Source: Streptomyces sp. B3I8 (GTDB lineage: Bacteria; Actinomycetota; Actinomycetes; Streptomycetales; Streptomycetaceae). From it: a stretch of 64,000 nucleotides of DNA. Within the stretch, counting starts at the first letter, position 1; every line of letters starts with the position of its first letter. Below are positions 1 to 9,214 of the stretch, piece after piece. Made by a program: the position numbers and the translations under genes. Under the pieces are notes generated by a model. That model searched no databases. It was given only the letters and a program-made list of their open reading frames with translations, and was not told where the DNA came from. The stretch covers positions 3,795,501-3,859,500 of the forward strand of contig NZ_JAUSYN010000002.1 in the NCBI RefSeq assembly GCF_030816915.1. Direction: 5' to 3'.

Positions 1-2
1 GC

Positions 3-803
3 GTCAACCCGGTGGACGGCAAGATCCGCTCCGGCGGCATGGAGGCCGTCTTCCCGACGACCCTCCCGGCGATCCCCGGCGGCGAGATCGCCGGAGTGGT
101 CGACGCGCTCGGCGAGGGCGTCGAGGGCCTGGCGGTCGGCGACGAGGTGCTGGGCTGGTCCGACACCGGCTCCTACGCCGAGTACGCCCTGGCCACCCCC
201 GACCACCTCGCACCGAAGCCGGCCGGCCTCGACTGGGAGCACGCGGTCACCCTGCCGGTCGCGAGCGACGGCGCCGAGCGGGTGCTGGACGTGCTGGGCG
301 TCAAGGAGGGCGAGACCGTACTGATGCACGGTGCGGCGGGCGCGATGGGCACGCTGGCCGTGCAGCTCGCCACCGCCCGCGGCGCCCGTGTCGTCGGCAC
401 GGCGGGACCGGCCAACCAGGAGTACCTGACCGGCCTGGGCGCCACGGCGACGACGTACGGCGAGGGGCTGCTGGAGCGCGTGCGCGCACTGGCGCCCGAG
501 GGTGTGGACGCCGTGTTCGACCTCGCGGGCAAGGGCGCGCTGGAGGACTCCATCACCCTGCTCGGCGGCACGGAGCGCGTCGTCACGACCGCCGACTTCC
601 GCGCGGCTTCGCTGGGCGTCCACTTCGAGTCCGGCCCGCAGCGCCGCTCGGCCGCGCGGCTCGCGGAACTGGCCCGGCAGGCGGCCGACGGCACGCTGGT
701 CACGACGGTCGGCACCAGCCTCCCGCTCGCTCAGGCCGCCGAGGCGCACCGTGTCATCGACGCCGGCCACGGCCGCGGCAAGGTCGTCCTCACCGTCGCC
801 TGA
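3..803 (+). CDS. Quinone oxidoreductase-like NADP-dependent reductase, 5' end missing
   Basis: Partial gene: the reading frame is open to the left edge and the segment VNPVDGKIRSG normally lies near residues 40-50 of the zinc-independent quinone oxidoreductase (MDR) family, so about 40 residues are missing. The GroES-like part (PGGEIAGVVDALGEGV, GDEVLG, GSYAEYA) is followed by a Rossmann domain with the nucleotide-binding stretch HGAAGAMGTLAVQLA. It probably reduces quinones or enones with NADPH in the cytosol. The old yellow enzyme gene follows after 48 bp on the same strand and a MarR regulator after that, which suggests one redox or electrophile-response operon. Substrate cannot be told from sequence. 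Confidence 0.9.
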   Translation, partial: VNPVDGKIRSGGMEAVFPTTLPAIPGGEIAGVVDALGEGVEGLAVGDEVLGWSDTGSYAEYALATPDHLAPKPAGLDWEHAVTLPVASDGAERVLDVLGVKEGETVLMHGAAGAMGTLAVQLATARGARVVGTAGPANQEYLTGLGATATTYGEGLLERVRALAPEGVDAVFDLAGKGALEDSITLLGGTERVVTTADFRAASLGVHFESGPQRRSAARLAELARQAADGTLVTTVGTSLPLAQAAEAHRVIDAGHGRGKVVLTVA

Positions 804-851
804 TCCCTTTCGCCCGGTTCGTACAGAATTTTCGACAAGGAGAGGTCCCCC

Positions 852-1952
852 ATGTCCGACGCTTCCCTGCACGCCCTGTGGTCCCCGGCCACCGTCGGTG
901 CCATGAACCTGCCGCACCGGCTGGCAATGGCCCCGATGACCCGCGACCGCTCCACCCCCGAGGGCGTCCCGACCGAGCTCAACGCGGAGTACTACGCCCA
1001 GCGGGCCTCGCACGCCCTCGTCATCACGGAGGGCACGCAGCCCTCCGCCGACGGGCAGGGCTACCTGCTGACCCCCGGGCTGCACACCGAGGAGCAGGTC
1101 GCGGGCTGGCGCAAGGTCGCCGACGCCGTCCACGCGGCGGACGGACGGCTCGTCGTCCAGCTCATGCACACCGGACGCATCGCGCACCCCGACAACACCC
1201 CGCACGGCCGGCAGCCGGTGGCACCGTCCGCGGTCCGCCCGGCCGGCGTGATGTTCACGGCCACCGGCCCGCAGGAGATGCCCGAGCCGAGGGAACTGAC
1301 GGCCGACGAAGTGGCCGCCACGGTCGACGACTTCCGGCGGGCCGCGGCCAACGCGGTGGCCGCCGGTGCCGACGCCGTGGAGATCCACGGCGCCAACGGC
1401 TACCTGATCCAGCAGTTCCTGGCGACCAACACCAACCACCGCACGGACCGCTACGGCGGCTCCGTCGAGGGCCGCATCCGCTTCGCGGTCGAGGTCGCCA
1501 CGGCGGTGGCCGAGGAGATCGGCCCCGACCGCACCGGCATCCGGCTCTCGCCGGGCAACCCGTACAACGACATCACCGAGGCGGACACCGCCGAGCTGTA
1601 CCCGGCCCTGGTCCGCGCCCTGGCCCCGCTGAACCTGGCGTACCTGCACCTGATCCACGGCGGTGACGAGGAACTGCTCGACCGCCTGCGGGAGGTGTGG
1701 CCGACCGCCCTGCTCCTCAACCGCGCGGGCGCCGACCTGCCGGCCCGCGCCGCGGACATCGCCGCCGGCCGCGCGGACGTGGTGACGGTGGGCGCCCTGG
1801 CCCTCGCCAACCCCGACCTGCCCGAACGAGTACGCTCCGGAGCGCCGCTGAACACCCCCGACCCGGCGACGTTCTACGGCGGCGACGCGGCGGGGTACAC
1901 CGACTACCCCACTCTCTCCACTCTCCCCGTCCCTTCCACCCCGTCGGCTTGA
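852..1952 (+). CDS. Alkene reductase, old yellow enzyme family (NemA-like)
   Basis: A 366-residue flavoenzyme of the OYE family, which reduces activated C=C bonds of enals, enones or nitro-compounds using FMN and NAD(P)H. Family marks: the N-terminal MAPMTRDRS strand, the substrate-binding pair in EIHGANGYLIQQF, and the conserved RYGGSVEGRIRF segment. Full length for the family (about 360). The start ATG is preceded by an AAGGAGAG ribosome site. It lies between a quinone oxidoreductase gene and a MarR gene on the same strand, an arrangement typical of electrophile or quinone stress operons; control by the MarR protein is inferred. Confidence 0.93.
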   Translation: MSDASLHALWSPATVGAMNLPHRLAMAPMTRDRSTPEGVPTELNAEYYAQRASHALVITEGTQPSADGQGYLLTPGLHTEEQVAGWRKVADAVHAADGRLVVQLMHTGRIAHPDNTPHGRQPVAPSAVRPAGVMFTATGPQEMPEPRELTADEVAATVDDFRRAAANAVAAGADAVEIHGANGYLIQQFLATNTNHRTDRYGGSVEGRIRFAVEVATAVAEEIGPDRTGIRLSPGNPYNDITEADTAELYPALVRALAPLNLAYLHLIHGGDEELLDRLREVWPTALLLNRAGADLPARAADIAAGRADVVTVGALALANPDLPERVRSGAPLNTPDPATFYGGDAAGYTDYPTLSTLPVPSTPSA

Positions 1953-1961
1953 GGAGCAGCG

Positions 1962-2438
1962 ATGACCGACCCCGCACAGTCCACCCGGGAGGCACTCGAC
2001 CGGGAGGGCCCGGGCGCGGTCCGTCAGGGCCGGCTGAGCTACGCGGTGTTCGAGCTCGGCCGGACCCATCGGAGCAGGGCGGCCGCCCTGCTCCGGGGGA
2101 TGAACCTGCACCCCGGCCAGGAGCTGCTGCTCATGCAGCTCTTCGACCGGGACGGCCAGACCCAGTCCGAACTCCTCGAAGCCGTCGGCCTGGACCACTC
2201 CACCGTCTCCAAGTCCCTGCGCCGCATGCAGGAGGCGGGCCTCCTCACCCGCCGCCCCGCCGACCACGACCGCCGCGTCATGATCGTCCACCTCACGCCG
2301 GAGGGCCGCGCCCTGGAGGCCCCGATCACGGGAATGTGGCGCACGCTGGAGGAGGCGTCGGCGAAAAGCCTGACCCCCGAGGAGATCGAAACGTTCATCA
2401 CCCTCGCCCGGAAGATCCAGGCGTCGGTCGATTCCTGA
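1962..2438 (+). CDS. MarR family transcriptional regulator
   Basis: A 158-residue winged-helix regulator. The segment from about residue 55 (QELLLMQLFDRDGQTQSEL, then DHSTVSKSLRRMQEAG) is the MarR DNA-binding helix-turn-helix, and RRPADHDRRVMIVHLTPEG is the wing. It begins 9 bp after the old yellow enzyme stop, so it is probably cotranscribed with it. MarR proteins usually repress their own operon and release DNA on binding phenolic or oxidised ligands, so it likely controls the two upstream reductase genes. The downstream neighbour is convergent. Confidence 0.92.
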   Translation: MTDPAQSTREALDREGPGAVRQGRLSYAVFELGRTHRSRAAALLRGMNLHPGQELLLMQLFDRDGQTQSELLEAVGLDHSTVSKSLRRMQEAGLLTRRPADHDRRVMIVHLTPEGRALEAPITGMWRTLEEASAKSLTPEEIETFITLARKIQASVDS

Positions 2439-2496
2439 GGGGGCGGCCGGTGCCCGAGGCCCCGGTGAGCCGGTCGGTGCCCGAGGCCCTGGTGGG

Positions 2497-3270
2497 TCAG
2501 TCGGTTCCTGAGGTCCCGGTGGGCCGGTCGCCCACCGGGGCCTTCGTGTCGACCCGCTCCGTGAGCCGCCCCCGGCGCAGGGTGAGGACACGGTCGGACC
2601 TCGCGGCCAGCCGCGCGGAGTGGGTGACGACGACCACGCACTTGCCCTGCTCGTGCGCGAGGTCGCGGAAGATGTCGACGATGCCCTGTGCGGTGTCCTC
2701 GTCGAGGTTTCCGGTGGGCTCGTCGGCGAGCAGGATGTCGACGTCGCAGGCGAGGGCGCGGGCGATGGCGACCCGCTGCTGCTGACCGCCGGAGAGCCGC
2801 CGCACATTGCGGGTGGCCGTCGTCCTGTCGAGGCCGATCGAGTCCAGGAGCCGCAGTGCGTGGGCCCGGCGGCTGCCCGTCGGGGGAGCGGCGCCGGTGA
2901 TCTCCATGGCGGCGGTGACGTTCTGCAGGGCGGTCATGTAGGTGAGCAGGTTGAACTGCTGGAAGATCGTCGCCGCGTGCTTGTTGCGGTAGCGGGCGAG
3001 GCCCAGTTCGGTGAGGTCCCGCCCCTCGAAACTGACGGTGCCCCTGGTCGGGGTGTCCAGACCGCCGACCAGGCCGAGCAGCGTCGTCTTTCCGCTGCCG
3101 GAGGGGCCCAGGACGGTGTAGAACGTGCCGCGCTCGAAGACGTGATCGATGCCCTTGAGGACCGTGGTCCTGCGGCGCCCCCCGGAGTAGGTGTGGCTGA
3201 CGTCGGCCAGGCGCAGGAGGGGCGGGGCGGCGGTGGCAGCGGCGGACGCGGTGGCGGTGGCGCTGGTCAT
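2497..3270 (-). CDS. ABC transporter ATP-binding protein (MacB/LolD-like)
   Basis: A 257-residue ATPase. Visible motifs: Walker A GPSGSGKTT, Q-loop in IFQQFNLL, ABC signature LSGGQQQRVAIARAL, Walker B DILLADEPTGNLD and switch histidine VVVVTHSARLA. This belongs to the MacB/LolD/SalX class that powers mechanotransmission or export with FtsX-type permeases. The frame is open further upstream, but the ATG at 3270 is chosen because it begins 7 bp after the stop of the adjacent permease and the upstream residues look like a shadow frame. Last gene of a three-gene minus-strand operon with two permeases, facing a two-component system. Confidence 0.93.
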   Translation of the reverse strand: MTSATATASAAATAAPPLLRLADVSHTYSGGRRRTTVLKGIDHVFERGTFYTVLGPSGSGKTTLLGLVGGLDTPTRGTVSFEGRDLTELGLARYRNKHAATIFQQFNLLTYMTALQNVTAAMEITGAAPPTGSRRAHALRLLDSIGLDRTTATRNVRRLSGGQQQRVAIARALACDVDILLADEPTGNLDEDTAQGIVDIFRDLAHEQGKCVVVVTHSARLAARSDRVLTLRRGRLTERVDTKAPVGDRPTGTSGTD

Positions 3271-3277
3271 GGCGGGG

Positions 3278-4669
3278 TCACTGGCCCTTCGTGAGAATGG
3301 AGCGGGGGCTGAGGCGCAGCACGGCGGAGGCCGGGAGCGCGGTGGCGAGCAGGCCGATGCCGAGGCCGAGGACGCCCACGGTGGTGAGGTCGGCGGCATC
3401 CAGCCGTACGGTGATCCTGCCGATGGGGTCGGCGTTCTCGACGGGCCTGTCGTCCGGGTCGATGCCCTCGCCGAGTCCGGTGCTGCCGGGGCGCGGGGGC
3501 TGCCAGGAGTCGAGCTTGTGCCGGGCCGCCGTGGCCTCCCTGCCGAGCAGCGACTGACCGGCGCTCTGGGTCAGCGTCGGGGCGCACAGCGCACTCACAC
3601 CGAGGGCGACGGCGGCGACCAGGACGATCTCCAGCGCCTGCTGGGCGATCAGCCTGCCCTTGCGTTCGCCCATCGCGAGCAGCACCCCGTACTCCGTGCG
3701 ACGCTGCTTGACGGCGAGGTTGACCAGGAGGACCAGGACGGCCGCGCCGGCCAGGCCCATCAGCCACATGGCCACGGTGGCCGTGGAGCGGATGCTGTTC
3801 AGCGGGCCCGTCATCTGCCGGACGGCCTTGTCGTTGACGTCCAGGGTGAAGCCGTCGAGTCGCGCGCCCGCGAGCCGCTTCGCCCGGGCCTCGAACGCGG
3901 CCTCGTCGTCGGCGTCGCGGAGGAGGAAGGTCGCCTTGCCCACCTGCGGGTGCCCGCTCTCCTTCTGCCCCTCGGGGTCGAGGGCGGAGATGCCGCCCAC
4001 CGTTGCGTACAGCATGTCGGCCGGGCTGACGCCGTACTCGGGTTCGGGTTCGGTGCTGGGCCGGGGGTCGCGGTAGACGCCGGCCACGGTGAAGTCGGCC
4101 GTGGTCCTCTCGTCGTTCCCGGTCAGCGGCAACCGGTCGCCGACCTCGAGACCGTTCTTCCTCGCCAGCCGCTCCTCGATCAGGACGCGCTTGGCGTTCT
4201 TGTCGGCGGCCGTGAGGTGCCGGCCGGACAGCAGGGTGAACCTGCCGCTGCGGAAGTCGGGCAGCAGCGAGGAGTCCAGCACGCCCACGCTCGCGGTGCC
4301 GCCGGGACCCATGGGGTCCTTGGCGCCGCCCCCGACCAGCTCGTACCGGCCCTTGAGGAGGGCGCGGTCCCATGTCGAGTACGTGTACTTCCGCACCTGG
4401 GGGAGTGCGCCGAGGGCGTCGACGGTCGTGGCGTCGATGCGCGGCGCCTGGAGCCCGCCCGAGGGGCCGGCCAACGAGCCCAGATCGACGTCGAGTTGTA
4501 CCTCGGCGCCGACGGAGCGCCTGGCCGACTGCTCGGCCCGGGCCGTCGCGTCGTCGATCAGAATGCCGGCCAGCACCATCACGGAGATGACGAGGAAGGC
4601 CGCGAGGGTGAGCAGGGTACGGCCCCTGCGGGCCCACAGGCTGAGCCCTGCGCGCTTGACGAAGTTCAT
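3278..4669 (-). CDS. ABC transporter permease, FtsX-like (first of two)
   Basis: A 463-residue membrane protein with one transmembrane helix near residues 20-40, a large extracytoplasmic domain, and a cluster of helices in the C-terminal half (for example AMWLMGLAGAAVLVLLVNLAV and a helix near the C-terminus), the FtsX/MacB permease layout. It opens with MNFVKRAGLSL, the same eleven residues as the next permease, so the pair arose by duplication and then diverged in the extracellular part. Cotranscribed with the ATPase (7-bp gap). The substrate is unknown; such systems next to a two-component pair often sense or expel antimicrobial peptides or lipid-acting compounds. Confidence 0.88.
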   Translation of the reverse strand: MNFVKRAGLSLWARRGRTLLTLAAFLVISVMVLAGILIDDATARAEQSARRSVGAEVQLDVDLGSLAGPSGGLQAPRIDATTVDALGALPQVRKYTYSTWDRALLKGRYELVGGGAKDPMGPGGTASVGVLDSSLLPDFRSGRFTLLSGRHLTAADKNAKRVLIEERLARKNGLEVGDRLPLTGNDERTTADFTVAGVYRDPRPSTEPEPEYGVSPADMLYATVGGISALDPEGQKESGHPQVGKATFLLRDADDEAAFEARAKRLAGARLDGFTLDVNDKAVRQMTGPLNSIRSTATVAMWLMGLAGAAVLVLLVNLAVKQRRTEYGVLLAMGERKGRLIAQQALEIVLVAAVALGVSALCAPTLTQSAGQSLLGREATAARHKLDSWQPPRPGSTGLGEGIDPDDRPVENADPIGRITVRLDAADLTTVGVLGLGIGLLATALPASAVLRLSPRSILTKGQ

Positions 4670-4753
4670 GGTGGGTGCCGGCTCTCCGAGTCCGTGTCGG
4701 CGGATGGGTGAAACGGTGTGCGGTGGTTTGTGCGGTGGTCTTCTCGGGTCGCG

Positions 4754-6073
4754 CTAGTCGCTGTCGACGAGGAGGGAGCGGGGGTGCAGCCGGAGGATCC
4801 CGATGCCCGGGACGACGGTGGCGACGAGGGAGATCCCCAGCCCGATGCCGGCGACCTTGCCGACGTCGGCCGGCCCGACCCGCACCGTCGGCGGGGCGGC
4901 GACGGGCCCGCTGTCGGTGCCTTCGCCGGTGCTGTGGGTGTCGTCGCGGTGGTCGAGGAAGGTGTCGGCCGCGCGCTGTCCGGCGAACACGCCGGCCAGC
5001 GTGGCGAGCGCGACGGCGGGCAGCGCCACCGCCGCGACCTCCACGGCGTGCTGGCCGACGAGCTTCCACTTCTTCTCGCCCAACGACAGCAGCACGCCGA
5101 GCTCACCGCGCCGCTCGCGGATCTGCAGCGTCACGAGCAGGCTCAGGATCAACGCCCCGGCCAGGGCGATCACTTGGACGATCAGCCGCGCGAACGCGCC
5201 GACCCGCTGGATCGGGCGGACCTGGTCCCGGTACGCCTTGTCGTTGACCGTGAAGTCGAAGCCGCCCGTGCCGAGGACGCACTCGGCCTCGGCGTGCAGT
5301 CGCTCGGCCCGGTCCGGTGAGCCGATCCGGTAGACGGCCCGGTCGACCGTCGCCGTGCCGGTACCGAGCCTGCGCGCCGTGGCCATCGGCACGTACAGCA
5401 GATTGCCGGGCAACTCCTGCGGCGGCACCCGGCGCGCCGGGTCGTCCGCCGGATCCCGGAAGACGCCGACGATCCGCAACGTCGCCGTGCGCGTTCCGTC
5501 CGCCGACCGCATCCGGACGGTGTCGCCCACCGCGAGGTGGTTCCGCCCGGCCAGGCGCCGCTCGATCACCGCGACGTCCGCGTCGTCGGGGGTGATGCCA
5601 CGCCCGGAGGTGATCCTCGTCGAGCCGTACGAGAACGGCAGCAGCAGACCCAAGTCACGCACCCCGTGCACGGCCAGTGAGCCGCCCTCTCGCTGCCCGC
5701 CGGCGTCCCCGGCGCCACGGGTGTCGGACTCACCGTCGCGCCGTGAGTCACGGGTGCCGCCGGGCTTCGGCGCCCTCGACGTCAGCGGTGCGAACCCACG
5801 CGGTACGGCCCGTGCGGGAAGCTCCGACGTGTAGCGGTGCACCAGGCCCGGGACGTCGAGCCGGTCCGCGAGGTCCGCGGTGAGCCCCTTTTTGCCGACG
5901 GTCACGTCGACGCCCACGGCCCGCTGTGCGTCGGCCTGCTGCCGGGCGGAGGCGCCCTGCAACAGGAAGCCGCCGAGGAGCAGGGTGCAGATCACGACGA
6001 AGACCCCCAGCAGGGCGGCCGTCCTCGATCTCCTGCCCCCCAGGCTCAGCCCGGCGCGTTTGACGAAGTTCAT
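4754..6073 (-). CDS. ABC transporter permease, FtsX-like (second of two)
   Basis: A 439-residue FtsX-type permease. The start at 6073 is chosen because it gives MNFVKRAGLSLGGRRSRT, matching the N-terminus of the neighbouring permease; the frame runs on upstream through unlikely sequence. An N-terminal helix, an extracytoplasmic domain and C-terminal helices (such as LIVQVIALAGALILSLLVTL) are evident. The loop near residues 95-130 is rich in Gly, Arg and Asp and has low complexity. It is the promoter-proximal gene of the ABC operon, 84 bp ahead of the sister permease and divergent from the response regulator. The two permeases probably form a heterodimer with the shared ATPase. Confidence 0.87.
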   Translation of the reverse strand: MNFVKRAGLSLGGRRSRTAALLGVFVVICTLLLGGFLLQGASARQQADAQRAVGVDVTVGKKGLTADLADRLDVPGLVHRYTSELPARAVPRGFAPLTSRAPKPGGTRDSRRDGESDTRGAGDAGGQREGGSLAVHGVRDLGLLLPFSYGSTRITSGRGITPDDADVAVIERRLAGRNHLAVGDTVRMRSADGTRTATLRIVGVFRDPADDPARRVPPQELPGNLLYVPMATARRLGTGTATVDRAVYRIGSPDRAERLHAEAECVLGTGGFDFTVNDKAYRDQVRPIQRVGAFARLIVQVIALAGALILSLLVTLQIRERRGELGVLLSLGEKKWKLVGQHAVEVAAVALPAVALATLAGVFAGQRAADTFLDHRDDTHSTGEGTDSGPVAAPPTVRVGPADVGKVAGIGLGISLVATVVPGIGILRLHPRSLLVDSD

Positions 6074-6205
6074 GTCCACGACCACGACCGAAGCAGCCCG
6101 CTGTTTGCACCCCGATAAGCGTGTTGCGGCGGCATAAGGACAGGCCGGGCCACCCCGCCGCGTCTCCTTATCCGGATGCGAACACGCTGCTGGTCTGATG
6201 ACCGC
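6074..6205. promoter_or_regulatory. Divergent promoter region between ABC operon and two-component genes
   Basis: A 132-bp spacer between divergent genes. It holds two direct copies of ATAAG (6115-6119 and 6134-6138, 19 bp apart, close to two helical turns) and an inverted copy (CTTAT, 6167-6171). This is a plausible binding array for the OmpR-type regulator encoded alongside. The repeat is visible; its role is inferred. Confidence 0.4.
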
Positions 6206-6868
6206 ATGAGAGTGCTGGTAGCCGAGGACCATCGCGTGCTCGCCCGAACCGTCGCCACCGGGCTGCGCCGCCGGGCGATGGCCGTCGACATCGCCCGGAC
6301 CGGCGACGAGGCCGAGCGGATGTGCCTGCACACCGCCTACGACGTGATCGTCCTCGACCGCGACCTCCCGGTGATGAGCGGCGACGAGGTGTGCAGACGG
6401 CTGCGCGACCTCGACGACGCGCCGCGCATCCTGATGGTGACCGCGGCCGGCGAGCTCACCGACAAGGTCTACGGCCTCGACGCCCTCGGCGCGGACGACT
6501 ACCTGGCGAAACCCTTCGACTTCGACGAACTCGTGGCCCGCGTACGCGCGTTGAGCCGCCGCGCACCCAAACCGCCACTGGTCCTGCTGCGCCGAGGCCC
6601 CCTCATCCTGGACGCGACACGGCACGAGGCGTCCGTGGACGGCAGAGCGCTGGACCTGACCCCGAAGGAGTTCGCGGTCCTGCACCTGCTGCTCGCCGCC
6701 GACGGGACGCCCGTGCACCACGACGAGCTGGTCCGCACCGTCTGGGACGAGAACCTCGACCCCCGCACCAGTGCGGTCCGCGCGACCGTCAGCCGGCTGC
6801 GCGGGAAACTCGGCGACCCCGGCCTCATCGTCGCCGACAAGGGAGAGGGGTACCGGCTGTGCGACTGA
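6206..6868 (+). CDS. OmpR/PhoB family response regulator
   Basis: A 220-residue response regulator. The receiver domain (about 1-115) has the acidic pair E7/D8, phospho-acceptor D51 in IVLDRDLP and the switch lysine in YLAKPFDF. The C-terminal winged helix (about 125-220) carries DLTPKEFAVLHLLL and the RATVSRLRGKL recognition region. The ATG at 6206 is chosen over an upstream in-frame start because it begins right at MRVLVAED. It overlaps the kinase gene by 10 bp, so the two are translationally coupled, and it is divergent from the ABC exporter it most likely controls. Confidence 0.94.
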   Translation: MRVLVAEDHRVLARTVATGLRRRAMAVDIARTGDEAERMCLHTAYDVIVLDRDLPVMSGDEVCRRLRDLDDAPRILMVTAAGELTDKVYGLDALGADDYLAKPFDFDELVARVRALSRRAPKPPLVLLRRGPLILDATRHEASVDGRALDLTPKEFAVLHLLLAADGTPVHHDELVRTVWDENLDPRTSAVRATVSRLRGKLGDPGLIVADKGEGYRLCD

Positions 6869-8208
6869 ATCCGCGTGCCGCGCTGCCGCACGCCCGCGCC
6901 GCGCTGCTGAGCCCGCGCGCCACGCTGCGCCGACTGCCGTTCCGTACCCGCCTGGCCGCCGCCATCTGCACGCTCTTCCTGGCCGCCGGCATCGCCCTGC
7001 TCACCTTCGTGGTGCTGCTCGCCCGCCACGGAACGGACCAGCAGGTACAGGGAATGGCGATCGCCCGGTCCGACCACGGCCCCACCGACCCCCGCAGCCC
7101 CTTCACCTCCGTACCCGTCCCTCCCGACGCCGCCCGGCCGAACCCCACCACCCCGCGGCCGAACCCCACCACCCCGCGATCGAACCCCGTCACTCCGCGC
7201 CCGGTCGGCGTCGCCACACGGCCGGTCGGCGTCGTCCCACGGCCGTACGACGTCGCCGAGGTCTGGAAGATCGACCAGAGCGTACGCGCCGTCCAGGAGA
7301 CCGCGCTGCGCCAGATGGTGCTCTGGTCGGCCGTCGGCCTCCTGGTGATGGCCGTACTCGCCGGACTGCTCGGCTGGTGGCTCGCCGGACGGGCACTGCG
7401 CCCTGTCGTCTCCATGACCGAGGCCGCCCGCCGGATCAGCGAACAGAACCTGCACCAACGCCTCGCGCTCGACGGTCCCCCCGACGAACTCCACCTGCTC
7501 GCCGACACCTTCGACACCATGCTCGACCGCCTGGAGAAGTCCTTCGAGAGCCGGCGCCGCTTCGTCGCCAACGCCTCCCACGAACTGAAGACGCCCCTGG
7601 CGGTTCAGCGCACCAGCCTCCAGGTCGGCCTCGCCGACCCGCTGCCGGACGGTCTCGCCGAGGTCCGCGAGGACCTTCTCGACGCCAACCGGGAGGCCGA
7701 ACAGCTCATCGACGCACTCCTCCTGCTGGCGCGCAGCGACCGCGGCCTCACCCGCACCGCACGCGTGGACCTCGCGGCCACCGCCCGCCGCGTCACCACG
7801 CGACTCGCCGCGCAGGCCACCCGACGCGGCCTACGCCTCGACCTGGACGTCACACCGGAGGGCGCCGCCGACACCCCACCGCTCGTCCACGGCGACCCCG
7901 TCCTGCTCAGCCACCTGCTGACGAACCTGGTCCACAACGCCGTCCAGTACAACCACCCCGGCGGCCACGTCCGCGTCCGCCTGGGTACCCGCACCGTGAC
8001 CGTCACCAACACGGGCCCCGACATACCCCCCGAGCGGATCCCCGACCTGTTCGAACCCTTCCAACGCCTCGGCCCGTCCCGCACCGCCACCACCGGCCAC
8101 GGCCTCGGCCTCTCCATCGCCCACTCCATAGCCGAGGCCCACCACGCCACCCTCACCGCCCGCCCCGGCCCCGAGGGCGGCCTCGTGGTCACCGTCCGCT
8201 TCCCCTGA
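6859..8208 (+). CDS. Sensor histidine kinase with proline-rich extracellular loop
   Basis: A 449-residue membrane kinase starting at a GTG inside the response regulator gene. Order: N-terminal transmembrane helix (about 35-55), a short periplasmic loop, second helix (LWSAVGLLVMAVLAGLLGWW), HAMP region, H-box (NASHELKTPLAV), N-box (LLTNLVHNAVQYN) and G-box (GHGLGLSIAHSI). The extracellular loop has no recognisable sensor domain; it is a run of proline-rich repeats (PNPTTPRPNPTTPR, then TRPVGV and PRPVGV copies). That fits kinases that sense through the partner ABC transporter rather than by binding a ligand, but this is inference. Confidence 0.93.
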   Translation: MRLNPRAALPHARAALLSPRATLRRLPFRTRLAAAICTLFLAAGIALLTFVVLLARHGTDQQVQGMAIARSDHGPTDPRSPFTSVPVPPDAARPNPTTPRPNPTTPRSNPVTPRPVGVATRPVGVVPRPYDVAEVWKIDQSVRAVQETALRQMVLWSAVGLLVMAVLAGLLGWWLAGRALRPVVSMTEAARRISEQNLHQRLALDGPPDELHLLADTFDTMLDRLEKSFESRRRFVANASHELKTPLAVQRTSLQVGLADPLPDGLAEVREDLLDANREAEQLIDALLLLARSDRGLTRTARVDLAATARRVTTRLAAQATRRGLRLDLDVTPEGAADTPPLVHGDPVLLSHLLTNLVHNAVQYNHPGGHVRVRLGTRTVTVTNTGPDIPPERIPDLFEPFQRLGPSRTATTGHGLGLSIAHSIAEAHHATLTARPGPEGGLVVTVRFP

Positions 8209-8236
8209 GAACCGACCGGCCCGCGGCCCCCCGCCT

Positions 8237-9214
8237 TCAGTGGACGAACGCCGACTCGGGTGTCTCCCGGGACACGTATCCGAGGTCCGCCACGAACCGC
8301 GAGGCGGGGAAAGGCGCATCACGTGCCAGGACGTCCGACACGAACTGGTACTCGTCGATCTCCAGCAGCCGCTGCCGAGCGTTCTCCACATTCTTGAGGT
8401 ACCAGGGCACGACCTGACCCCTGATCCAGGAGGAATGGCATACCTTCTCATTGTTCAGCGGGAAAACGACCGGTGCGATGAAACGGTCCCTGATAAACCT
8501 GGTAATGCCCAGAAGTCCGGCACCGTCCAATGTCGGACCACTCGCGGCACGGCGGTCGAGGAAGTCGCGCAGCAGCGCGTCGAACAGGGTGTGGAAATCC
8601 TCTCGGTACTCGTCGACCTGCGGTTTTCCGGAACCGTGGAACCTCCCGGCCGTCCGCTCGCACAGGTCGTACCATCGTTTCTCGCGGAGGGAGAATCCCA
8701 GCCGCTCCTCCACCTCCCGGGGAATGACCCGGGGATGCAGATTGAGCCCTGTCACCGCGAAGAGGATGTCCTCGATCGCGCCGGTGAGGGCATCGGCCAT
8801 GAGGACGGTCCCGCCCTCGCGCGAAAGGGCCGACGCGGCCTTCTCGTGGATGCCGCGCAGGTCGCGCAGGTCGCGCTGGTCGACCCCGCGGTCGTCGGCG
8901 AAGTAGTCGGCGACATTGGCGGCCTGGTCGAAGTTGCCGCGTTCGGCGTTGTGGGCGAAGGGCCATCTGTTCAGGTCGTGCAGCCAGACCAGCCTCTGTA
9001 CCCGGCCGAGGTCTTCCGCGCCAGTGAGGTCACACATCAACCGCGCCGCCAGCGCCACGCGTTCGACATGCCACAAGCGGGCGAAAACCGAGAGCCGTGG
9101 GTCGTCCTCCTCCCCGTACACGGTGACGAAACCGGTGATGCGGCTGAGTCGTCCGACGCGTGTGTCCATCCCGCTCCACAGCGACGGGAGTGCTTTCGCG
9201 ATGAGTTTGTTCAT
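8237..9214 (-). CDS. HD-domain phosphohydrolase, dGTPase-like
   Basis: A 325-residue soluble protein. The metal site is read as His in RLWHVERVALAARL, the His-Asp pair in LHDLNRWPFAHNAE, and a downstream Asp in MADALTGAIEDI. The HD segment resembles the HDIGHPPFGHxGE signature of deoxyguanosine triphosphohydrolases, though the Gly-His after HD is Asn-Arg, so it is a distant relative. The likely reaction is hydrolysis of a phosphate ester or nucleotide. Third gene of a minus-strand operon; its ATG overlaps the radical SAM stop by 4 bp. It is convergent with the histidine kinase gene. Substrate unknown. Confidence 0.75.
   Translation of the reverse strand: MNKLIAKALPSLWSGMDTRVGRLSRITGFVTVYGEEDDPRLSVFARLWHVERVALAARLMCDLTGAEDLGRVQRLVWLHDLNRWPFAHNAERGNFDQAANVADYFADDRGVDQRDLRDLRGIHEKAASALSREGGTVLMADALTGAIEDILFAVTGLNLHPRVIPREVEERLGFSLREKRWYDLCERTAGRFHGSGKPQVDEYREDFHTLFDALLRDFLDRRAASGPTLDGAGLLGITRFIRDRFIAPVVFPLNNEKVCHSSWIRGQVVPWYLKNVENARQRLLEIDEYQFVSDVLARDAPFPASRFVADLGYVSRETPESAFVH

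Noticed and set aside
2620..5320. Long plus-strand open frames opposite the ABC genes
   Set aside because: They are antisense shadows caused by GC-rich third positions; the minus-strand frames carry all family motifs.
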